This document shows, piece by piece, positions 32,739 through 39,468 of a stretch of 42,184 nucleotides of DNA; position 1 is the stretch's first letter; the number at the start of each line of letters is the position of its first letter. The stretch is taken from contig CAAGEG010000128.1 of NCBI GenBank assembly GCA_900768785.1, positions 1 through 42,184 on the forward strand. Direction: 5' to 3'. The translations under genes and the position numbers were made by a program. The notes under the pieces were generated by a model. The model was not told where the DNA came from. It made no database searches and saw only the letters and a program-made list of their open reading frames with translations. The DNA comes from an uncultured Prevotella sp. GTDB taxonomy: Bacteria; Bacteroidota; Bacteroidia; Bacteroidales; Bacteroidaceae.

Positions 32739-33097
32739 CATTTCTTGAACCCTGTTACCGCAAATAGTTAATTTTTGTAAAATAGATTCTACAAATTTAA
32801 CAGCAAATTAACTATTGTGTTAATTTATGTAATAATTTAATGGGTGTTTAATATATTTTTACACCAATAGTTAATTACTGTTATAATATAATGTTAAATT
32901 AAAGTATTTTAACATTTTTGTGTTTTACAAAAAAGAAAAGAAAACAAAAAGAAAAAGAAACAAAAGAAAAAATTTCCCCCACACCCCCTATTAAAAGAAA
33001 AATAAGAAAAAGAAATAAATAAAGAAAAAGAAAAAATTCTTCACTACGCTTTATCACGCACGTGCGCGTACGCGTGAGAGAAATTTTAATCTCACTT
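32739..33097. other. Intergenic region with boxes and compositional island
   Basis: About 360 bp between convergent genes, no coding sequence that I accept. Left part: AT-rich, with three AATAGTTAATT boxes at 32763-32773, 32806-32816 (inverted) and 32866-32876. Right part: A/G-rich tracts around two C-runs (32971-32990), then a 22-bp alternating pyrimidine-purine tract (33055-33076). Confidence 0.6.
33054..33077 (-). terminator. Possible terminator hairpin after the integrase
   Basis: TCACGC at 33054-33059 pairs with GCGTGA at 33072-33077. In leftward RNA the hairpin would be followed by U-rich sequence, as expected for termination of the integrase mRNA. The 12-nt loop makes it only moderately convincing. 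Confidence 0.4.
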
Positions 33098-34585
33098 TTA
33101 GAAAAATCCTTTCCCCTTTTGACGTTCATAAACTGCAACCTTTTCATTGTCGCAGTTCACAATTTTAAACAAAACAATAGACCGGTCCGGAATCGTGGGC
33201 GGCAAATCGCAAACAAGACGTGAAATGACTTCGTCAACATTTGAATAGCCAATATCATCAAAGCTCGCCAGACATTTACCCTTAAAAAACGCCGCCGCAC
33301 GAATAAGTGTTTTAGCAGAAATACGAAACATGCCCTGCTCTGAATTTTCTTTTTCCACTTGCTTGCTCGCCTTGTCTGTAAAAAACACAAAGTCAATAAC
33401 ACGTTCATTAAGTTGCCATGCCGGTGAAAAATCAATCTTAATATAACCTCTCGTTACGTTAAGCCGCTGACTGTGATTCATAGCAAAAGCTACTTCCGGA
33501 ATACTTGCTCCACAATCGTTCTGGGCAATGGTCGCCCATGTGTGCCGAAATGTATAAACGGAATACCAGTTCTCCTTTGGTATGCCCATGCTTTTGCAAA
33601 TCTTATAAATACCATTGTTAGCATTAGCTCCAAAACTGTCACTAGATGAAAATCTTTCATGAAAATTAAAAAGATACTCACTCTTTTCGCTTGCAGCATA
33701 CTTTTCAAAAAGAGGCTTTATGATTTCCGAAACACGCATTTCAAAATAAGCACCGTCAGCACGGCTGTGTGAAGTCTTAGCTCTGCGATAATGGACTACG
33801 CCGCCATGATAGTCTGACTTACGCAAATTGTAAATATCAACGCTGTTCATACCGGCAAGGCAAAATACTAACATTGCCACGTCACGACCGATTTCAGGAA
33901 GCGGCGAAAGCATTTTTGTTTCAGGCAACGGTGCCGCAAAAAATGCACGACAATCTTCCGCTGTAATAGCTCGTTTTTCCGGGCGGTCGCTCTGCGGAAT
34001 TTGAACCTTGACCCATGGGTTTATCTTTATTCTGATAATTCCGAGGTCGTAATCATTGAAATCGTTAATGGCTGCACGATATACCTGCCTCATACATACC
34101 GGGTACATCTCCTTAGCCCTGCTTGTACCACTGAGCGACTTAATCCATTCACGCATTACGGAAGATGTCATTTGTGAAAACATCACTTTGTTAGTCCCGA
34201 TATGCCTTTCAAGGTGTCTAAGAGATAACTCATAATTACGAGCTGTGCGTTCTTGCCCATTATCAATAAGTCCGTCAATATATTTGCGAGCATAATCGGA
34301 AAAGCAAATGTCCTCTCCGTTGGAAAGAAAATCTACAACCATTCGGCACGACCAGTTGTGAATGTCCTCCACCCTATTCAGCCTGTCAATATAATCTACA
34401 ATCAAAACCGAGCAATACTTCAACACGATAGGGTCTTTAATTTCTTTAGTTTTAGACAGTCCCTCTTCAGTGAGCATTTTGTCTGTCTTGATATAAAGAC
34501 TCTTACGGTTGTGAGTAACTCTGATAAATACTTGGTAAATACCCTGTTTGTTCGCCCATTGAACGCACGCTTTAAATGTTGCCAT
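33098..34585 (-). CDS. int: Tyrosine site-specific recombinase, prophage integrase (495 aa)
   Basis: The enzyme integrates and excises the phage genome. The N-terminal arm-binding domain is the Bacteroidota type (VRVTHNRKSLYIKTDKMLTE). A SAM-like core-binding domain covers residues about 110-210 (FSDYARKYIDGLIDNGQERT), and the catalytic domain about 215-440. Catalytic residues visible: Lys in RRAKTSHSRADGAYF, Arg in YTFRHTWATIAQND, His in FAMNHSQRLN and the nucleophile Tyr in VTRGYIKIDFSPAW. The usual first Arg position (G-x-R) reads GMNSVD, so that residue appears to be Asn. About 50 extra C-terminal residues follow the catalytic domain. It faces away from the host gene ppdK, next to a phased repeat array that may hold its arm sites. 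Confidence 0.88.
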   Translation of the reverse strand: MATFKACVQWANKQGIYQVFIRVTHNRKSLYIKTDKMLTEEGLSKTKEIKDPIVLKYCSVLIVDYIDRLNRVEDIHNWSCRMVVDFLSNGEDICFSDYARKYIDGLIDNGQERTARNYELSLRHLERHIGTNKVMFSQMTSSVMREWIKSLSGTSRAKEMYPVCMRQVYRAAINDFNDYDLGIIRIKINPWVKVQIPQSDRPEKRAITAEDCRAFFAAPLPETKMLSPLPEIGRDVAMLVFCLAGMNSVDIYNLRKSDYHGGVVHYRRAKTSHSRADGAYFEMRVSEIIKPLFEKYAASEKSEYLFNFHERFSSSDSFGANANNGIYKICKSMGIPKENWYSVYTFRHTWATIAQNDCGASIPEVAFAMNHSQRLNVTRGYIKIDFSPAWQLNERVIDFVFFTDKASKQVEKENSEQGMFRISAKTLIRAAAFFKGKCLASFDDIGYSNVDEVISRLVCDLPPTIPDRSIVLFKIVNCDNEKVAVYERQKGKGFF

Positions 34586-34668
34586 AAACTGTGTTTCTAT
34601 TTGTTTTTATATGTTACTAAAATTTTTAAAATTAAATTTTTCTAACTCATTGAATATCTTGAAATTAT

Positions 34669-34723
34669 TTTCCAAAACATTTCCAAAACATGGGGGTCAA
34701 ATTTCCAAAACATTTCCAAAACA
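34669..34723. repeat. Phased 11-bp iterons, candidate integrase arm sites
   Basis: Four exact copies of TTTCCAAAACA lie at 34669-34679, 34680-34690, 34702-34712 and 34713-34723. The two pairs are separated by exactly one 11-bp slot holding TGGGGGTCAAA, so all copies fall on the same 11-bp register. The array begins 84 bp upstream of the integrase start and precedes the ppdK terminator. Integrase arm sites or a recombination directionality factor site are the best guesses. Confidence 0.75.
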
Positions 34724-34780
34724 TTTTACGTATATTCTGCATTTCGTTTGTGTTGAAATGAACGAACCTCCTAAAAATAC

Positions 34781-34822
34781 GTTAGGCGAAAAGCCCTTGA
34801 CTATCAGGGATTTTCGCCTAAC
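34781..34822 (-). terminator. Terminator hairpin of ppdK, possible attachment-site neighbour
   Basis: GTTAGGCGAAAA (34781-34792) and TTTTCGCCTAAC (34811-34822) pair perfectly; CCCT and AGGG extend the stem after a single mismatch, giving 16 of 17 pairs around an 8-nt loop. It lies 26 bp beyond the ppdK stop. In leftward RNA there is no long U-run, but the stem is strong. Confidence 0.65.
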
Positions 34823-34847
34823 TCCTTTAATTCCAGAGTACTTTTAC

Positions 34848-37562
34848 TTAATCCTCTACAGAAGCCTGCGCCGCTGCAACACGTGCGATAGGCACACGGA
34901 ATGGAGAACAAGAAACGTAGTTCATACCGAGTTTTGCACAGAACTTAACAGAAGATGGTTCACCTCCGTGTTCACCACAGATACCAACTTTGAGTTCCGG
35001 TTTTGTAGAACGTCCTTTGCGAACGCCCATTTCAACGAGTTGTCCTACACCTTCCTGGTCAAGTACTTCAAACGGATCAACTTTGATTACGCCGTGTTCC
35101 TTGTAGTATTTGAGGAACTTAGGAGCGTCGTCACGTGAGAATCCGAATGTCATCTGTGTCAAGTCGTTTGTACCGAATGAGAAGAAGTCTGCAACTGTTG
35201 CGATTTGGTCTGCAGTGAGTGCTGCACGTGGAACTTCAATCATAGTACCAACGAGGTATGGAAGGCTTTCGCCTTTTTCAGCGAATACTTTCTGAGCTGT
35301 TTCGTTGATAACGTTTGCTTGGTTTTGGATTTCCTTGAGTGAGCCTACGAGTGGAATCATGATTTCCGGGTGTACGTCAATGCCGCGTGCTCTAACTGCG
35401 AGTGCAGCTTCAATGATAGCACGAGTCTGCATTTCTGTGATTTCCGGATATGTGATACCGAGACGGCAACCACGGTGACCGAGCATTGGGTTGAATTCTT
35501 CAAGGCTATCTACTTTTGCTTTTACTTCTGCGAGTGTGATGCCCATTTCGTCTGCGAGTTCTTTCTGAGTTGCAGTCTGATGAGGTACAAATTCGTGCAA
35601 TGGTGGGTCAAGGAGACGAATTGTAACGCCGAAGCCGTCCATTGCTTCAAAGATTCCTTCAAAGTCACCACGCTGCATTGGAAGAAGTTTAGCGAGTGCG
35701 ATGCGGCGTCCTTCTTCGTCTGATGCAAGAATCATTTCGCGTACTGCCTTGATACGGTCTCCTTCAAAGAACATGTGCTCTGTACGGCAAAGACCGATAC
35801 CTTGTGCACCGAATGCACGTGCCTGGCGAGCATCGCGTGGAGTGTCGGCATTTGTACGAACGAGTGTTTTTGTGTATTTTGCGGCAATTTCCATAATTGC
35901 ACCGAAGTCTCCGTCGAGTTCAGGAGCAACTACAGCAACCTGTCCGTCGTAAACATCACCTGTAGAACCGTTGAGTGAAATCCATTCACCTTCGTGATAA
36001 AGTTTGCCACCCATTTCTACAGTTTTTTCGTGATAGTCAACTTTTATTTCACCGGCACCTGATACGCAGCACTTACCCATACCGCGAGCAACTACAGCTG
36101 CGTGAGAAGTCATACCACCGCGCATTGTAAGGATACCTTGTGCTACTGCCATACCGCGAAGGTCTTCCGGTGAAGTTTCAATGCGGACAAGGATAACGCG
36201 TTTTTTCTTTTCATGCCATGCTTCAGCGTCTTCTGCAGAGAATACGATTTGACCTGCTGCAGCACCCGGAGATGCAGGGAGACCCTTTGAAACGACTGTT
36301 GCTTTCTTGATAGCAGCCTTGTCAAAAACAGGGTGAAGGAGTTCATCGAGTTTTTGCGGCTCCATGCGGAGAAGTGTAGTTTTTTCATCTATCTTCTTAT
36401 CGCGGAGGAGATCCATAGCGATTTTCACCATAGCGGCACCGGTACGTTTACCGTTACGTGTCTGGAGCATCCAGAGTTTGCCGTCTTGAATAGTGAATTC
36501 CATATCCTGCATATCGCGGTAATAATCTTCAAGCTTGTTAGCGATGCTGATAAGTTCTTCAGCACACTTTGGCATAGATTCTTGGAGTGAAGGATATTTT
36601 GAAGCGCGTTCTTCTTCGCTGATGCCCTGGAGAGCAGCCCAACGGCGTGAGCCTTCCACTGTGATTTGTTGCGGAGTGCGGATACCTGCTACAACGTCTT
36701 CACCTTGTGCATTGATAAGGTATTCACCGTTGAAGATGTTTTCACCTGTAGCAGCATCACGGCTGAATGCTACACCTGTAGCAGAGTTGTTACCCATATT
36801 TCCGTAAACCATTGCTTGAACGTTTACAGCAGTACCCCATTCTTCCGGGATTTGGTTCATACGGCGATAGATGATAGCACGTTCGTTCATCCAGCTGTCA
36901 AATACGGCACAAATACCACCCCAGAGCTGTTCCCAAGCACTTTCCGGGAAGTCTTTGCCTGTAAATTCTTTTACAGCGGCTTTGAAGAGTTTAACGAGTG
37001 CTTTAAGGTCTTCAACTTCAAGTTCAGTGTCAAGTTTAACACCTTTTTGTTCTTTAACCTTATCCATAATTTCTTCAAATGGGTCGATGTCTGCTTTGCT
37101 CTTTGGTTTCATACCAAGAACAACGTCGCCATACATTTGAACGAAACGACGATAGCTATCCCAAGCGAAGCGAGGGTTGCCACTCTTAGCAGCAAGTGAT
37201 TCCACAGTAGCATCGTTCATACCAAGGTTAAGCACGGTGTCCATCATACCCGGCATAGAAGCGCGAGCACCGGAGCGTACAGATACGAGAAGCGGATTTG
37301 AGGCATCGTTAAATTTCTTACCTGTAAGGTTTTCAATGTGAGCTATAGCAGCTTCAACATCAGACTTGATTCTTTTAACGACTTCGTCTTTACCGAACTG
37401 TGTGTATTCAGTGCAGACTTCTGTAGTAATAGTAAATCCCGGCGGTACAGGCATACCGAGGAGATTCATTTCAGCGAGGTTAGCTCCTTTACCACCGAGG
37501 AGGTTTCTCATCGATGCATTTCCTTCAGCTTTACCGTCGCCAAAAGTATAAACTCTTTTCAT
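34848..37562 (-). CDS. ppdK: Pyruvate, phosphate dikinase (904 aa)
   Basis: The cytoplasmic enzyme interconverts pyruvate, ATP and phosphate with PEP, AMP and pyrophosphate; in anaerobic Bacteroidota it serves PPi-linked glycolysis or gluconeogenesis. The N-terminal ATP-binding domain starts with LLGGKGANLAEMNLLGMPVP; the swivelling phosphohistidine domain has GGMTSHAAVVARGMGK with the phosphorylated His near residue 486; the C-terminal PEP/pyruvate barrel has LCRTEHMFF, SFGTNDLTQMTFGFSRDD and GICGEHGGEPSS with the catalytic Cys near residue 860. All active-site residues are present and the length is normal. It is a host gene transcribed toward the prophage and is intact, so the integration lies downstream of it and does not disrupt it. 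Confidence 0.97.
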   Translation of the reverse strand: MKRVYTFGDGKAEGNASMRNLLGGKGANLAEMNLLGMPVPPGFTITTEVCTEYTQFGKDEVVKRIKSDVEAAIAHIENLTGKKFNDASNPLLVSVRSGARASMPGMMDTVLNLGMNDATVESLAAKSGNPRFAWDSYRRFVQMYGDVVLGMKPKSKADIDPFEEIMDKVKEQKGVKLDTELEVEDLKALVKLFKAAVKEFTGKDFPESAWEQLWGGICAVFDSWMNERAIIYRRMNQIPEEWGTAVNVQAMVYGNMGNNSATGVAFSRDAATGENIFNGEYLINAQGEDVVAGIRTPQQITVEGSRRWAALQGISEEERASKYPSLQESMPKCAEELISIANKLEDYYRDMQDMEFTIQDGKLWMLQTRNGKRTGAAMVKIAMDLLRDKKIDEKTTLLRMEPQKLDELLHPVFDKAAIKKATVVSKGLPASPGAAAGQIVFSAEDAEAWHEKKKRVILVRIETSPEDLRGMAVAQGILTMRGGMTSHAAVVARGMGKCCVSGAGEIKVDYHEKTVEMGGKLYHEGEWISLNGSTGDVYDGQVAVVAPELDGDFGAIMEIAAKYTKTLVRTNADTPRDARQARAFGAQGIGLCRTEHMFFEGDRIKAVREMILASDEEGRRIALAKLLPMQRGDFEGIFEAMDGFGVTIRLLDPPLHEFVPHQTATQKELADEMGITLAEVKAKVDSLEEFNPMLGHRGCRLGITYPEITEMQTRAIIEAALAVRARGIDVHPEIMIPLVGSLKEIQNQANVINETAQKVFAEKGESLPYLVGTMIEVPRAALTADQIATVADFFSFGTNDLTQMTFGFSRDDAPKFLKYYKEHGVIKVDPFEVLDQEGVGQLVEMGVRKGRSTKPELKVGICGEHGGEPSSVKFCAKLGMNYVSCSPFRVPIARVAAAQASVED

Positions 37563-37622
37563 TGTAAAAATTTAATAGGTTATTTTATTGATTATATTCA
37601 ATTGTTGCGTTGTAATAACGTG

Positions 37623-37630
37623 CAAAGATA
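37623..37630 (-). promoter_or_regulatory. -7 element of ppdK
   Basis: Leftward strand TATCTTTG (TAnnTTTG) lies 60 nt before the ppdK ATG at 37562. No good TTTG at -33 is seen. The leader would be about 55 nt. Confidence 0.6.
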
Positions 37631-37744
37631 ATTATTTTTTTCCATTTTTGAAAGTATTACACTATTTTTCGTCAAAAATAGCCGAATAGACAACCTTCTA
37701 AGAAAGATTTTACTTAAAATATGGTTAATGTCAAAAATTATTTG

Positions 37745-37752
37745 TACCTTTG
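37745..37752 (+). promoter_or_regulatory. -7 element of the glycogen synthase operon
   Basis: TACCTTTG (TAnnTTTG) lies 30 nt before the glycogen synthase ATG at 37783, giving a leader of about 24 nt. No TTTG at -33 is seen. With the ppdK promoter it forms a divergent host control region of about 220 bp. Confidence 0.6.
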
Positions 37753-37782
37753 CGGTTCAAAAATGAATTGATTCAGTAATTA

Positions 37783-39429
37783 ATGGATAAAGCAACTTTT
37801 GGTTTTAACTTCCTTTTTGAGACAAGTTGGGAGGTATGTAACAAGATTGGTGGTATATATACCGTACTGTCCACAAAGGCAAGAACACTGCAGAAATTAG
37901 ACAAAGACAAGACTATTTTCATCGGTCCTGATGTATGGAGCGAAAAATCACCATCACCTTATTTTATAGAGAGCAAATCTCTTCTTGCTGCTTGGAAAAA
38001 GACTCTTAATTTGCCTTACGGCGTCACTGTTCGCACAGGCAGATGGAATATTCCGGGTAAGCCTATCGTGATTTTGGTTAAGTTTGACACATTATATGCA
38101 GTAAAAGATTCTTTATATGCAGAAATGTGGGAAAAATTCCGTGTTGATTCTCTTCATGCATACGGTGACTATGATGAGGCTTGTGCTTTTTCACATGCAG
38201 CAGCATTAGTTATTGAAAGTCTTTGCAATTATTACGGTACGAATAATAAATATGTGGCACATTTTGACGAATGGACCACAGGCATGGGGCTTCTTTACGT
38301 AAAATCCCATCTACCAAACGTAGCTACGGTTTTCACCACACATGCCACAAGCATAGGCAGAAGTATCTGCGGAAACGGCAAACCACTTTATGATTATCTT
38401 CCGGGATACAATGGTGACCAAATGGCAGGCGAACTGAATATGCAGTCTAAACATTCACTTGAAAAGGCGGCTGCACAAAATGCAGACTGTTTTACGACAG
38501 TAAGTGATATTACAGCAATAGAATGTACTCAGCTGCTTGAGCGTAAACCTGATGTTGTAACACCGAATGGTTTTGAAAACGACTTCGTACCATGCAAGAC
38601 AAAGTTTGCAAAAACTCGCACCCGTGCTCGCCAATGCCTTCTTAATAGAGCGTCTGCACTGACAGGAAAAGAATACGATGACGACACATTTGTTATCATT
38701 ACCTCAGGCAGATGCGAATTCAGAAATAAGGGCATTGACTTGTTTTTGGATAGCATAAAGCTCCTTGAAGAGAAGAATGCTCTGGGCAAAAAAATCATTG
38801 CATTTGTTATGGTTCCGGGTTGGGTTAAATCTCCTCGTGAAGACATGCTGGATAAATTGCAAGACATAGACAACAAAGCAGTCTGTGACCCCATCATTAC
38901 ACATGATTTGAACAATTATTATCAAGATCCGATTGTGGGTGCAATACACCGTCTTGGATTTGACAATAATAAAGAAAGAAATGTAGATGTTATTTATGCG
39001 CCATGCTACTTAGACGGCAATGACGGCATTTTTGACAAGACATATTATGATTTGATTATAGGAGCAGACGCAACGGTGTTCCCTTCATATTACGAACCGT
39101 GGGGGTACACACCACTGGAAAGCATTGCCTTTGGCGTTCCTACAATCACAACTACTCTATCCGGATTCGGACAGTGGATTTCCGGCGAAAACAAAAATGG
39201 TTTTGAGAATTCCGGTGTTGCCGTAATCCGCAGGACAGACTCAAACTATCATGAAGTTGTAACAGAAATTTCCGATAAACTTCTGGAGATAGCATATAAT
39301 TCTGAAATAAAAAGGACTGAATATTCACAAGCTGCTCGCACTGTTGCAGACACTGCAGCATGGAGCAACTTTATTAAATACTATATTGAAGCATACGAGA
39401 TTGCACTCAAAAATGTTTCAAAAAAATAA
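37783..39429 (+). CDS. Glycogen synthase, GT3 family (548 aa)
   Basis: The enzyme elongates glycogen by transferring glucose from a nucleotide sugar to alpha-1,4 chains. GT3 signs are the N-terminal LFETSWEVCNKIGGIYTVLS, FDEWTTGMGLLYVKSHLP followed by FTTHATSIGRSI in the donor/acceptor cleft, and the C-terminal FPSYYEPWGYTPLESIAFGV with the conserved Glu pair near residues 438 and 446. This is the eukaryote-like synthase type common in Bacteroidota, not the GT5 GlgA type, so I leave the symbol empty. UDP-glucose as donor is usual for GT3 but is not shown here. It is 39 bp upstream of the phosphorylase gene, in one operon. Confidence 0.92.
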   Translation: MDKATFGFNFLFETSWEVCNKIGGIYTVLSTKARTLQKLDKDKTIFIGPDVWSEKSPSPYFIESKSLLAAWKKTLNLPYGVTVRTGRWNIPGKPIVILVKFDTLYAVKDSLYAEMWEKFRVDSLHAYGDYDEACAFSHAAALVIESLCNYYGTNNKYVAHFDEWTTGMGLLYVKSHLPNVATVFTTHATSIGRSICGNGKPLYDYLPGYNGDQMAGELNMQSKHSLEKAAAQNADCFTTVSDITAIECTQLLERKPDVVTPNGFENDFVPCKTKFAKTRTRARQCLLNRASALTGKEYDDDTFVIITSGRCEFRNKGIDLFLDSIKLLEEKNALGKKIIAFVMVPGWVKSPREDMLDKLQDIDNKAVCDPIITHDLNNYYQDPIVGAIHRLGFDNNKERNVDVIYAPCYLDGNDGIFDKTYYDLIIGADATVFPSYYEPWGYTPLESIAFGVPTITTTLSGFGQWISGENKNGFENSGVAVIRRTDSNYHEVVTEISDKLLEIAYNSEIKRTEYSQAARTVADTAAWSNFIKYYIEAYEIALKNVSKK

Positions 39430-39468
39430 GAAATATAAACATTAACAAATAAAACAATTTTTAAAGGT

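Noticed and set aside
32899..33147. 82-aa leftward frame after the integrase that looks like a membrane protein (Phe/Leu-rich)
   Set aside because: It is only the translation of the polypyrimidine strand of the low-complexity tract and overlaps the integrase end in another frame.
34669..34723. CRISPR array
   Set aside because: Units are 11 bp, mostly tandem without spacers, and no cas gene is present.
34586..34848. tRNA gene as attachment site at the right junction
   Set aside because: No cloverleaf or GGTTCGA-type T-loop is visible in this stretch; the only strong structure is the ppdK hairpin.
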